Shown: in pieces, positions 7,569 through 15,931 of the stretch
Numbering within the stretch: the stretch's first letter is position 1
How the letters are laid out: each line of letters begins with the position of its first letter
NCBI GenBank assembly: GCA_964632485.1
Contig: CAZWDO010000002.1
Coordinates: forward strand, 61,399 to 80,230
From: CAZWDO01 sp964632485 [NCBI: uncultured bacterium]
Lineage (GTDB): Bacteria; JAGOEH01
Length of the DNA: 18,832 nt
Reading direction: 5' to 3'
The notes under the pieces: model-generated
The model's input: only the letters and a program-made list of their open reading frames with translations
What the model was told of the DNA's origin: nothing
The model's database searches: none
Program-made: the position numbers and the translations under genes

Positions 7569-8172
7569 CTTTCATACTGGTTTTGCCGTTATTGTATCAG
7601 CGCCGTCGGGCGCTGGTAAATCAACGATTTGTCACTTGCTTCAACAACGTTCTCCGGAAATTTTTGTAATTTCACGTTCATGCACGACCCGCCCGAAACG
7701 ATCCAGTGATGCGGATGACGCTTATTATTTTACCGATGAAAAATCATTTCGACAACGCATTGAACAACAAGAATTTATGGAATGGGCACTGGTGCATCAA
7801 AACTATTACGGCACCTTGAAAAGTGAAGTGGATGAACCGTGCAGACGCAATCAGATTGTATTACTGGATATTGACGTGCAGGGGGCGGCTCAGATCATGA
7901 AAGGGAATCGGACGTTTCCCTCTATTTTTGTTTTGCCACCTTCATGGTCGGAACTCGAACGTCGGCTGAGGAACCGAGGAAGCGATGCTGATGATCAGAT
8001 CGCTCTTCGTCTCAACCAAGCCCGACAGGAATGTCAGATGATGGATTTGTATGGTTATGTAGTTGTTAATTCTGACGTTGAATCTACATATCAAATTTTT
8101 TTACAAATTATTCAAAGCGAAACATACCGGCATCATCACATTCAATCCTCATTTTTTACACAATTTCAATAG
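7558..8172 (+). CDS. gmk: Guanylate kinase
   Basis: Phosphorylates GMP to GDP with ATP in the cytoplasm, supplying GTP. The P-loop is SAPSGAGKST (14-23). The GMP-binding region follows as TTRPKR (43-48), YYF (56-58), and EWALVHQNYYGT (75-86). The lid segment RLRNRGSDADDQIALRL and the C-terminal VVVNSDVE block complete the fold; 204 residues is the usual size. One oddity is that the usual PRxGExxG stretch of the GMP loop is replaced by KRSSDADD, so the conserved Gly-Glu pair is Ser-Asp; the acidic character at the second position is kept. The ATG lies inside the end of yicC, so translation is probably coupled. The only guanylate kinase in view, presumably essential. Confidence 0.95.
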   Translation: MLNSFHTGFAVIVSAPSGAGKSTICHLLQQRSPEIFVISRSCTTRPKRSSDADDAYYFTDEKSFRQRIEQQEFMEWALVHQNYYGTLKSEVDEPCRRNQIVLLDIDVQGAAQIMKGNRTFPSIFVLPPSWSELERRLRNRGSDADDQIALRLNQARQECQMMDLYGYVVVNSDVESTYQIFLQIIQSETYRHHHIQSSFFTQFQ

Positions 8173-8175
8173 GAG
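8171..8175 (+). promoter_or_regulatory. Ribosome-binding site that sets the rpoZ start
   Basis: AGGAG directly abuts an ATG at 8176 (no spacer) but lies nine bases before the ATG at 8185. Ribosome spacing therefore favours 8185 as the true start. The first A of the motif is also part of the gmk stop codon (TAG, 8170-8172). Confidence 0.6.
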
Positions 8176-8184
8176 ATGATCGCT

Positions 8185-8403
8185 ATGCATTTAGATTTCA
8201 TTCCATTGGACATTTTAGCCCAGCGGGGATTAAACCCGTTTGAACTGGTAATTGTTGCCGCCAAGGAAGCTCGCAACATCAATAAGGTGCGCATTGTCGA
8301 AAAAGAAAAAAATCCCGATCTCCACCAGGATTTTGTAGCTGATAAAGTATATATCGAATCTTTATATAAAGTCCTGAATGATGAGGTGGAATACTATTAC
8401 TGA
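8185..8403 (+). CDS. rpoZ: DNA-directed RNA polymerase omega subunit
   Basis: Small subunit that supports assembly and stability of the RNA polymerase core, binding beta-prime. The diagnostic segment NPFELVIVAAKEARNIN matches the 'yELVlvAakRARqln' core helix of omega. With the start at 8185 the protein has 72 residues, typical for FCB-type omega proteins; an in-frame ATG at 8176 would add three residues (MIA) but has no spacing to the AGGAG. The C-terminal half (KNPDLHQDFVADKVYIESLYKVL) is poorly conserved in the family and acidic to the end. The position right after gmk is the classical location. Only two bases separate it from the next gene. Confidence 0.85.
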   Translation: MHLDFIPLDILAQRGLNPFELVIVAAKEARNINKVRIVEKEKNPDLHQDFVADKVYIESLYKVLNDEVEYYY

Positions 8404-8405
8404 TC

Positions 8406-9083
8406 ATGCTCAAGCATGTCCTTAACTACTATCAGTATCTGGCCGACACGTTTGAGAAAGAAACCTGGTTTGATCCGCTTTGGCTAAGCAGCGGAGCTGA
8501 AACGGAAGCGCCGCGTCAAAATTCTCGTCGCGATCAAATGGTCGAATTACATAATCGCTATAAAAATTGCCATTTATGTACGTTTGCCCGCGAGCGTAAG
8601 AAAATGATTGTCGGCGCGGGAAATTGCGATGCCCAGTTGTTGATTATCGGTTTAGCTCCTTTTCCTGAAGATATAAAATCAAATTACCCATTAGTGGGGA
8701 GATATCCGGATTTAATCGATAAAATGATGAAACATATCGGTTTGGATCGTGATTGTATATTTACGACTACTTTTTTTAAATGCCCATTACCATTGGATAC
8801 CCAGGTGGCGTTTGAACAAAGTCACCATTGCCGCCAAATGCTGGTGGAACAATTATCCATATTAAATCCCAAAGCCATTTTATTATTGGGAGAAAAAGTA
8901 TATCATTTATTTTATCAATCACGTTTAGCGCTGGCTTCGATCCGCGCCAAACAGGTGTATTATCAAAAAATTCCTGTGTTAGTAACATGGGATATCGATG
9001 AAATTGCGACAGGGGACAAAACATTGAAATTAGAAGTAAAAACTGACCTTGAACGTATTAAAGGCTGGTTAAATGGCCACTAA
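8406..9083 (+). CDS. Uracil-DNA glycosylase family 4-like Fe-S protein, catalytic motifs degenerate
   Basis: The fold and iron-sulfur ligands of family 4 (UDGa-type) uracil-DNA glycosylases are recognisable: C55-x2-C58 near the N-terminus, then C126 in TFFKCPLP and C142, 16 residues apart as in the family. YPLVGRYPDLIDKMMKHIGL (94-113) matches the usual PFVG-x-AG-x-LLD block. However, the catalytic first motif, normally GEAPGxxED, is GLAPFPED (82-89). The Asn usually found before the third cysteine is Thr, and the second motif HPS/HPA expected near 194 reads TWDIDEI with no histidine. Uracil excision is therefore doubtful; it may bind DNA or serve another role. An N-terminal extension (1-50) has no recognised domain. 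The gene starts two bases after rpoZ and overlaps dnaB by 11 bases; glycosylase genes at this position are common in related phyla, where they are presumably intact. Confidence 0.8.
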   Translation: MLKHVLNYYQYLADTFEKETWFDPLWLSSGAETEAPRQNSRRDQMVELHNRYKNCHLCTFARERKKMIVGAGNCDAQLLIIGLAPFPEDIKSNYPLVGRYPDLIDKMMKHIGLDRDCIFTTTFFKCPLPLDTQVAFEQSHHCRQMLVEQLSILNPKAILLLGEKVYHLFYQSRLALASIRAKQVYYQKIPVLVTWDIDEIATGDKTLKLEVKTDLERIKGWLNGH

Positions 9084-10494
9084 TCTTTTTGCGCCCCAGG
9101 ATTTACCGCAGGATATCAATGTTGAAAAGGCGATTTTAGCCAGTTTAATCCAAAATAATGATCTGATTGATTTGGCAATTGCCTATATCAAATCCCCTGA
9201 GTATTTTTATCTAAAACAACACCAGTTTATTTATCGGTATATACTTGAGTTGGTCGAGCAGAACAAAGCCATTGATATTTATTCATTGCCGGATATTCTG
9301 AAAAAGAACAATTTGCTGACCGAGGCCGGGGGTTACTCCTATTTAATGGAAATTATTGATCAAGTTGTTGTCTATTCCAATTTTGAAACCTATTTGAGGA
9401 TATTATCCGATAAATATATTCTACGGCAGATGATTCATATATCGAATCGTATTTTACTTAAGGCAAAGGAAGGGTTTTCAGGTTCGAAGGAATTGATGCA
9501 GGAGCTGGAAGAGGATATTTTTGAATTAAATCAGTTTCAGTCCCACCGTGGTTTTAAGAGTATTGGCGAGTTAGTCTCCAGTACTGTCCAGATTATTGAA
9601 GAGGTGGCCGTTAATCGGGATTCAGGAGCTCATTTCGGTTTACCTTCGGGATTTCAGGATTTAGATGATCAGATTATTGGGTTTCAGAAATCTGATTTGA
9701 TTATACTTGCTGCCCGGCCTTCCATGGGGAAAACTGCTCTGGCCTTGAATTTTGCTTTGAATACCGTTTCCATCTACCAAACGCCCTGCGCTTTCTTTTC
9801 ATTGGAAATGGATTCAGTCCAATTGGTCCAACGTTTAATCTCATCTCATTCCCAAATTAATTTAAAAAGTATGCGGAGCGGGCATATTTCCAAGGATGAT
9901 CGCCATAAAATTGCGCAAACTGCTGAAGTGATGCGAAAATTTTCCCTTTTTATTGATGATTCTCCCGGTCAGACTATTTTGGAAATCCGTTCCAAAGCCA
10001 GGCGAATTGTACGTGAGCATAAAGTTGGCTTGATTCTGATTGATTACTTGCAATTTATCAATTCTTCCGGCCGGTTTGAATCGCGCCATCTCGAAATATC
10101 CTATTTTTCCCGTTCTCTGAAAGAGATGGCTAAAGAATTACAAGTGCCAGTGATTGCTTTGGCGCAGCTTTCACGGGGAGTGGAACAACGGGCAGGGAAT
10201 AAGCGGCCCTTGTTATCTGATCTGAGGGAATCGGGTTCTATTGAGCAGGATGCCGATATCGTGCTCTTTATCCACCGCCCGGAAATGTATAAAATCATGG
10301 TTGATGAAAATAATATGTCCACACAAAATATGGCTGAAATTATCATTGCTAAAAACCGTAATGGCCCAATTGGCGATGTCAAGCTTTCTTTTAATAAAGA
10401 ATATGGTCGTTTCAGAAATATTAAATATCTTTCAGAGGGAGAAGTTCCTCCCCCAATTGCGATTGATCAACCGATTGTTGCCCCCTTTGTCTAA
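9073..10494 (+). CDS. dnaB: Replicative DNA helicase DnaB
   Basis: Hexameric 5'-3' helicase that unwinds DNA at the replication fork and recruits primase. The N-terminal primase-interacting domain (about 10-110, beginning LPQDINVEKAILASLI) is followed by a linker and a RecA-like motor. Motor motifs are: LPSGFQDLDDQIIGF; Walker A ARPSMGKT (214-221, K220); FSLEM (242-246); Walker B LILIDYLQF with D324; QLSRGVEQR (366-373); and SDLRESGSIEQDAD (382-395). The length of 473 is normal and no intein is present. It starts inside the end of the glycosylase-like gene (11-base overlap), and the next gene overlaps its stop, so this part of the operon is heavily coupled. Confidence 0.97.
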   Translation: MATNLFAPQDLPQDINVEKAILASLIQNNDLIDLAIAYIKSPEYFYLKQHQFIYRYILELVEQNKAIDIYSLPDILKKNNLLTEAGGYSYLMEIIDQVVVYSNFETYLRILSDKYILRQMIHISNRILLKAKEGFSGSKELMQELEEDIFELNQFQSHRGFKSIGELVSSTVQIIEEVAVNRDSGAHFGLPSGFQDLDDQIIGFQKSDLIILAARPSMGKTALALNFALNTVSIYQTPCAFFSLEMDSVQLVQRLISSHSQINLKSMRSGHISKDDRHKIAQTAEVMRKFSLFIDDSPGQTILEIRSKARRIVREHKVGLILIDYLQFINSSGRFESRHLEISYFSRSLKEMAKELQVPVIALAQLSRGVEQRAGNKRPLLSDLRESGSIEQDADIVLFIHRPEMYKIMVDENNMSTQNMAEIIIAKNRNGPIGDVKLSFNKEYGRFRNIKYLSEGEVPPPIAIDQPIVAPFV

Positions 10495-12280
10495 GATATT
10501 TTTTCGAATTGTCATCCTTCAATTAGTTCTTTCATTTCCTGCTTTCAGTAAAAATTATATTAAGTCAATTCATTGGTCAGGTCTGGAACAACGTGAAATT
10601 AAAGAACTTGAGGGTCTATTATATAATCAGCCTCCCACGCTGATCCGGAAATTGTTCAAAAAGTATCCGTTATATGTTGAATCTTTCATGCCGATTGATC
10701 GACGTTTAATTAGCGATTACCTCAGAGATCGCGGATATTATTTTACGCAAGTTACCGATAGCGTGGAAAAAAATGGTAATCTGCTGAACATTTACTATTA
10801 TATTGATAAAGGCGTTTTAATATGGCTTGATTCCCTATCGATAGCCGGTAGTAATTTTTTTGATTCCTATGAATTGAAAAAAGGTATGAGTAGTCAGACT
10901 GGACGCCCATTATCGATTGGCAAATTAAAAGCAGATAGTTTAAACGTACTAAAAAAATTAAACGATCAGGGATTTTTAGATGCCCGGGTTAGGATTGAAT
11001 GGCATGAAACCGACACTCAGAAAGTGGCGCTGGAATTTCAATTAGAAGAAAATCGGCGTTATCGAATCAGCAATATCTCATTACTTGGATTTCAAAAAGT
11101 CGCTCCCTGGTTGTTGAAACGTGAGTTGCGATTCAAGAATGGCGAGTATTTCAATTATAAAAAGGTTGAGCAGAGCCGCGATTATCTTTTTGAATCAGGA
11201 CTTTTTTCTTATGTCAGTATATTACCTTATAAAAATGGCGATAGTAGTATGGTCGATTTAGTGGTAAAAATTAATGAAAACAAAACTTATGGCATATCAT
11301 TGCATTTAGGATTCGAACAATATGAGCAGCAATCATCCGTGATTAGTCTGGATGGCGAATACCAGATTCGCAACCTTTTTAATAATGGTTGGTTGGTAAC
11401 ATTTAGCCCCAATGTGGGGATTAATATAAAAAATCCTCTTATATACCAAACCTATGCGTTTCGTATTGTTTTTGTTGAGCGCTGGTTATTAGGGTTTCGC
11501 ATTCCTTTTACGATATCTCCCTATTTTCAATATAAGAAAACCAATCTTTACCAGTTTAAAGAAACTGGATTGCAACTTGAAATTCGTCATCGTTTAAAAC
11601 AAAATAACTGGCTTTTGAATCGTCTGTTAGTCGGCAAAAAAGAGTTTTATGGTGAAATAACGTCGGAAATCAAAGACCAGGTTGGCAACGGTTGGTACAA
11701 CGGTGTGCAAACGCTTTTTGAAATTGATACCCGCGATAATATATTTTTGCCTGTCAAGGGATACTATTTCACGTTGCAACAGTTCGTATTTGGCGGTATC
11801 CTCGGAGGTGAAAACAACTACTATAAACTGGTGGGCAGTTGGAACCGGTATTATCGCCAATTGAACTATCGTCTGAAACTGGGATTTGCAACCTCTCTTG
11901 ATAACACTCGCCCTTTTCCGATTGAAGAGGGTTTCTGGGGTGGCGGTTCGAATTCCTGGCGTGGATTCGCTGAGCAAAGCATCGGGTACTATAATCCGGA
12001 TGTCGGAAAAGTCATCGGAGGTCAAATACAGCTTCTATTCAATTTAAATATAGATATTTGGCAATGGAGCTTTATCAAACAGATAATATTTATCGATTGC
12101 GGCAATATCTGGCATAATTATAAATCAATTTATTTAAAATCTTTGGCTACCGGAATAGGAAGCGGCATCCACTTTATCACGCCGATTGGGCCGGTTCGGT
12201 TTGAGTTTGGGTATAATATCGACCGGCCATTTGCTTTTTCCGCATTTCGCTTTCATTTTGCCATCATGCCGATGTTTTAA
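10487..12280 (+). CDS. Omp85-family outer-membrane protein (BamA/TamA-like, three POTRA domains)
   Basis: An outer-membrane beta-barrel assembly or translocation factor. I place the start at TTG 10487, eight bases inside the end of dnaB, because it gives a clear signal peptide (MSKIFFRIVILQLVLSFPAFS). TTG 10475 or 10478 are alternatives; no ATG or good ribosome site is available, and an ATG far upstream would translate 250 bases of dnaB out of frame. Residues 25-110, 110-190 and 191-265 look like three POTRA repeats (the third reads RYRISNISLLGF...SGLFSYVSI). The barrel follows, with DTRDNIFLPVKGYYF (414-428), the conserved loop RGF (492-494), and a C-terminal strand ending in Phe, the usual BAM recognition signal. 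Total 597 residues. Three POTRAs and small size favour a TamA-like or accessory Omp85 over canonical five-POTRA BamA. Confidence 0.85.
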   Translation: MSKIFFRIVILQLVLSFPAFSKNYIKSIHWSGLEQREIKELEGLLYNQPPTLIRKLFKKYPLYVESFMPIDRRLISDYLRDRGYYFTQVTDSVEKNGNLLNIYYYIDKGVLIWLDSLSIAGSNFFDSYELKKGMSSQTGRPLSIGKLKADSLNVLKKLNDQGFLDARVRIEWHETDTQKVALEFQLEENRRYRISNISLLGFQKVAPWLLKRELRFKNGEYFNYKKVEQSRDYLFESGLFSYVSILPYKNGDSSMVDLVVKINENKTYGISLHLGFEQYEQQSSVISLDGEYQIRNLFNNGWLVTFSPNVGINIKNPLIYQTYAFRIVFVERWLLGFRIPFTISPYFQYKKTNLYQFKETGLQLEIRHRLKQNNWLLNRLLVGKKEFYGEITSEIKDQVGNGWYNGVQTLFEIDTRDNIFLPVKGYYFTLQQFVFGGILGGENNYYKLVGSWNRYYRQLNYRLKLGFATSLDNTRPFPIEEGFWGGGSNSWRGFAEQSIGYYNPDVGKVIGGQIQLLFNLNIDIWQWSFIKQIIFIDCGNIWHNYKSIYLKSLATGIGSGIHFITPIGPVRFEFGYNIDRPFAFSAFRFHFAIMPMF

Positions 12281-12298
12281 CTATTTCCATGCGGGAAG

Positions 12299-14017
12299 TT
12301 ATACCGCTTGACACGATTTAAGTGCTTCGATGATCGATTCGATAGCAGTATCGATGGGAAGCAGGGTTATTTGATGATCCTGTCGTCTGACAAGTTCTAC
12401 CTGGTTGTTTTTTAGGCAGCGATCGCCCAGATTGATTCGCCAGGGAATACCGATGAGATCGGCATCTTTGAATTTGACCCCGGGAGAAATATCCCGATCA
12501 TCAACCAGCGCTTCAAACCCTGATTTTTCAACGGCTTGCTCGATTTGCCGCGCTAATTCGCGGGCCTGTTCATTTTTGCTGTTAAGGGGTAGAATAATTA
12601 GATGAAAGGGAGCCATTGAAAAGGGCCAGATGATGCCATCTTTATCGCAATTTTGTTCGATGACAGCGGCCAAAGTGCGTGTAACGCCAATCCCGTAGCA
12701 ACCCATCAAGGGCGTGATTGCTTTTCCATTCGGGTCCATAACGGTTACATTCATCGCTTTTGTATATTTATCGCCCAGTTTAAAAATATGTCCCACTTCG
12801 ATACCGCGATAAATTTGCAAGGGTTTTCCGCATTGAATGCAGTGATGGCTTCCGTTGACGCGATATAGGTTACCATAGGCCACTCCGGTCGGGAAATCCC
12901 GTTCAGGCGCGATATGAATGAAATGAGTATCTGTTTTGTTGGCGCCGGTGATAGCATCGGTCAGCGATTTAACGGAATCGTCGGCATAGATTTTTACGGC
13001 TTGTTTCAGGCCTAGGGCTCCGGCAAATCCGACATTGGCGCCGGTCACATCCTCGACCACCGCGGCGGGAGCGAGTTCCAGATTGGTAGCTCCGCAGAGA
13101 TTTTTCAGTTTGACCTCATTGATTTCCAAATCGCCGCGGATCATGACCAGTATCGGTTCTTCGTCTGCCAGATAAATAATCGATTTAATAAAATTTGAGG
13201 GTTCGGTTTTGAAAAATCCCGTTAAATCTTCAATGGTTTTAAAATTCGGGGTATGTACCTCTTCGATTGGTAAATCGGCAGTCGATTGTTCGATGGGGGA
13301 AATTCGGGCGTCGGCGGTTTCCACGTTGGCGACATAGCCACACGGGCAACTGATAATTTCTTCCTCGCCAACCTGGCTTTCCACCATGAATTCCTCGCTG
13401 ACATCCCCACCGATATCGCCTGAATCGGCTTTAACTGAGACCGTTTTCAGACAACAACGATTGAAAATAGTGTAGTATGCCTGTTGCATCTTATGATACA
13501 CAACATCCAGTCCGGCTTCGTCGAGATCAAAGCTGTAAGCGTCTTTCATCAAAAATTCTTTTGAGCGCATCACACCGAAGCGGGGTCGGATTTCATCGCG
13601 GAATTTTGTTCCAATTTGATAGAGGTTTATGGGAAGTTCCCGATAGGATTGAATTTCATTTCGAAAAATATCCGTAAAATTTTCTTCATTGGTGGGGCTG
13701 AGAATCATTTGATGTTTATGGCGATCCATTAAGCGCATCAGTTCGGCTTTATCCGGATTCCAGCGTCCGCTTTCCTGCCAGAGTTCGACCGGTACTAATA
13801 AAGGGATGCTGCATTCGAGCGCGCCGGCATTGTTCATTTCTTCGCGCACTATAGCGGCTACTTTCAACAATGCGCGGTATCCCAAAGGCAGGTATGTATA
13901 AAGTCCTGAAGAAACCTTGCGAATCAAACCCGCCCGTAACATCAGTTGATGCGATGTAATGACGGCTTCCGCTGGAATTTCTTTGAGGGTGGGTATAAAA
14001 TATTGGCTCAACAACAT
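12299..14017 (-). CDS. proS: Prolyl-tRNA synthetase (bacterial type with editing domain)
   Basis: Charges tRNA-Pro with proline. Full-length at 572 residues. The class II core is visible: N-terminal SQYFIPTLKE and RKVSSGLYTYLPLG; motif 2 region FRDEIRPRFGVMRSKEFLMKDAYSF (139-163); motif 3 GCYGIGVTRTLAAVIEQ (439-455). A YbaK-like editing insertion occupies about 240-385 and contains NFIKSIIYL with K278, matching the editing-domain lysine region of the E. coli enzyme. Cysteine pairs CPC (224-226) and CIQC (393-396) flank the insertion. The anticodon-binding domain fills the C-terminus (about 475-572). AAGGAG lies eight bases before the ATG. The gene begins only 24 bases after potD on the same strand, so it may be co-transcribed with the transporter. 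Its 3' end faces the Omp85 gene at 18 bases; no clear terminator is visible between them. Confidence 0.97.
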   Translation of the reverse strand: MLLSQYFIPTLKEIPAEAVITSHQLMLRAGLIRKVSSGLYTYLPLGYRALLKVAAIVREEMNNAGALECSIPLLVPVELWQESGRWNPDKAELMRLMDRHKHQMILSPTNEENFTDIFRNEIQSYRELPINLYQIGTKFRDEIRPRFGVMRSKEFLMKDAYSFDLDEAGLDVVYHKMQQAYYTIFNRCCLKTVSVKADSGDIGGDVSEEFMVESQVGEEEIISCPCGYVANVETADARISPIEQSTADLPIEEVHTPNFKTIEDLTGFFKTEPSNFIKSIIYLADEEPILVMIRGDLEINEVKLKNLCGATNLELAPAAVVEDVTGANVGFAGALGLKQAVKIYADDSVKSLTDAITGANKTDTHFIHIAPERDFPTGVAYGNLYRVNGSHHCIQCGKPLQIYRGIEVGHIFKLGDKYTKAMNVTVMDPNGKAITPLMGCYGIGVTRTLAAVIEQNCDKDGIIWPFSMAPFHLIILPLNSKNEQARELARQIEQAVEKSGFEALVDDRDISPGVKFKDADLIGIPWRINLGDRCLKNNQVELVRRQDHQITLLPIDTAIESIIEALKSCQAV

Positions 14018-14041
14018 GGAGAATGCTCCTTTATTAACCGT

Positions 14042-15097
14042 TTAATTATTGCGAATCCGCTGCCATATCTGATCGATTTGCAGGACGCCTTCACCAATAT
14101 TGTTGATAAGGTGGCATTTGTTGAGATATACGCTGTCAGGATAAATAAACTTGTTGTTTTTAATATCATCGGGTAATAATTGGATGGCTTGAATATTGGG
14201 AGTAGCATATTGGACATAGAGAGCATTTTCTTTAGAGTTTTCGGGTTCGAGCATAAAGTTGATAAATTTATAGGCTAATTCTTTGTTTTCCGATTGTTCG
14301 GGAATGACCATGAAATCGATCCAGAGAGTGGAACCTTCCTTCGGCAGGGTAAAACCAATTTGAGGATTCTCCTGGATGATCTGCAATGCATCGCCATTGT
14401 AAGAATGAGCAATCCATACCGTGCCATCCTGGATTTCATTTTTATAAGAATCTGAATCATAATGGGATATATTGGTATCCCAGCGTAACAGTGCCGTTTC
14501 TGCCTGTAAAAGAGCCTGGGAATCAAGGGTATTGGGAGTAAACCCGGAATAAATCAAGGCAGCTCCCACGACTTCACGCGCATCGTCTAACATGGAAATC
14601 ACGTTTTTCCCATTAAACAGCGTATCACCGATAATATCCCAGGAAACATCAGCCATCTGCTCTTCACTCAGATATTTTTTATTATAGACAAACCCGCTGG
14701 TACCCCAAAAATAGGGAATCCCGTATTCATTAGTAGGATCATATTGACGGGCTTTTTGCATAATAACAGGATCAAGGTTCTGCAAATTGGGGATTTTGGA
14801 TTTATCAATTTGATTAAGCAGCCCCTTGGCTTTCATAATTTCAAGATGGTCTCCGCTGGGAACAATGATGTCGTACATTGCCTGGGAAGTCGTTACCTTG
14901 GTTAGCATATTCTCATTGGAATTATACATATCATAAATAATTTCGCAGTTGTTTTCCTGTTTGAATTTTTCTATAAGTTCAGGAGCAATATAATCGGTCC
15001 AGTTAAAAATGTAGAGTTTAGGTTTTGATTTTGACTGACAACTTAAAGATAAGAATAGAAATCCGATTAGAAGTGTCAATACACTTAGTTTTTTCAT
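14042..15097 (-). CDS. potD: Spermidine/putrescine ABC transporter substrate-binding lipoprotein
   Basis: Captures a polyamine in the periplasm and delivers it to PotBC. The N-terminus is a lipoprotein signal (MKKLSVLTLLIGFLFL) with lipobox LSLSC and C20 as the lipidated residue. The mature protein begins with the PotD-typical KLYIFNWTDYIAPELIEKF; NENMLTKV and the segment YDIIVPSGDHLEIM also fit. GIPYFWGTSGFVYN belongs to the ligand cleft. It is 351 residues long with AAGGAG before the ATG. Fourth gene in potABCD. The acidic and aromatic residues that contact polyamines cannot be assigned safely by eye, so putrescine, spermidine or a related amine are all possible. Confidence 0.92.
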   Translation of the reverse strand: MKKLSVLTLLIGFLFLSLSCQSKSKPKLYIFNWTDYIAPELIEKFKQENNCEIIYDMYNSNENMLTKVTTSQAMYDIIVPSGDHLEIMKAKGLLNQIDKSKIPNLQNLDPVIMQKARQYDPTNEYGIPYFWGTSGFVYNKKYLSEEQMADVSWDIIGDTLFNGKNVISMLDDAREVVGAALIYSGFTPNTLDSQALLQAETALLRWDTNISHYDSDSYKNEIQDGTVWIAHSYNGDALQIIQENPQIGFTLPKEGSTLWIDFMVIPEQSENKELAYKFINFMLEPENSKENALYVQYATPNIQAIQLLPDDIKNNKFIYPDSVYLNKCHLINNIGEGVLQIDQIWQRIRNN

Positions 15098-15133
15098 GGT
15101 TTTTCTCCTTGATTGAGATTAATGGTTTGAAAC

Positions 15134-15931
15134 TTATTCCGTATGGGTCAGCAATAGGCGGCGGAACTTAGAGGAAATCGCCACCAGAAACAGAGTAAAT
15201 CCGATCATCAACGTCGAAAGCGCGTTGATAGTAGTGGTGGTTCCACGTCGTATAGCGCCTTCGATATAGATGGGCAGGGTATTAAATCCCCGTCCGGTCG
15301 TAAAGAATGTAATGATAAAATCGTCGATGGAGAGGGTGAAGGAAAGCAAAGCGGCGGCAATAATCCCCGGCATCAGCAAAGGAAGTTTTATCTTGAAAAA
15401 AATTTGCCAGGGACTGGCTCCCAGGTCCATGGCCGCTTCTTCCAGGCTATAGTCAAAGTTTTCCAGCCGCGATTGGATAACGATTACGGTGTAGGAGAGA
15501 CAAAAAGTTACATGCGCGATCATCACGGTTGTAAACCCGGTTTGCAGTTTTAAAAAACTGAAGAGTAGCGCCAGAGAAACACCCATCAGGATATCCGGCA
15601 TGACCAAAGGGATAAAAATCATGCCCGATAACATTTTGCGCCCGGAATATTTTTTGTTCTCCAATGACAGCGCCGTGATGATTCCTAATATTGTCGCGAT
15701 AACCGTGGCGACAATGCCTACCAGAATTGTATTTCTCAGAGCCAGGATAATTTCTTCGGATTGAAATAGCAAATAGTAGTACTTCAAAGTAAAACCGTGC
15801 CATCCTGATACAATTCGGGAATTGTTGAAACTGAAGATAATCAAAATCAGAATGGGAATATAAAGGAAAACCATGACAATGGAAAAAATAGTCAGGGAGA
15901 AAAAATTAGGGACTACATTTCTAGTTTTCAT
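15134..15931 (-). CDS. potC: Spermidine/putrescine ABC transporter permease PotC
   Basis: Inner-membrane permease forming the translocation pore with PotB. About six hydrophobic segments are visible, starting with FSLTIFSIVMVFLYIPILIL. The cytoplasmic EAA loop that docks the ATPase is E165-A166-A167 with G171 (EEAAMDLGASPW), followed by LPLLMPGIIAAALLSFTLSIDDF, a typical PotC C-terminal block. The length of 265 is standard. Its ATG overlaps the potB stop by four bases (ATGA), and potD follows after 36 bases. Confidence 0.93.
   Translation of the reverse strand: MKTRNVVPNFFSLTIFSIVMVFLYIPILILIIFSFNNSRIVSGWHGFTLKYYYLLFQSEEIILALRNTILVGIVATVIATILGIITALSLENKKYSGRKMLSGMIFIPLVMPDILMGVSLALLFSFLKLQTGFTTVMIAHVTFCLSYTVIVIQSRLENFDYSLEEAAMDLGASPWQIFFKIKLPLLMPGIIAAALLSFTLSIDDFIITFFTTGRGFNTLPIYIEGAIRRGTTTTINALSTLMIGFTLFLVAISSKFRRLLLTHTE

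Noticed and set aside
10241-10486. Long upstream extension of the Omp85 reading frame starting at ATG 10241
   Set aside because: It would overlap dnaB by 250 bases in another frame where dnaB is clearly coding (SDLRESGSIEQDAD region) and would bury the signal peptide.
12291-12307. GCGG...CCGC hairpin as terminator between the Omp85 gene and proS
   Set aside because: Only four pairs, no T run on either side, and it overlaps the last codons of proS.
14008-14526. Open frames on both strands overlapping potD
   Set aside because: They are shadows of potD, whose lipobox and binding-protein blocks are unambiguous.
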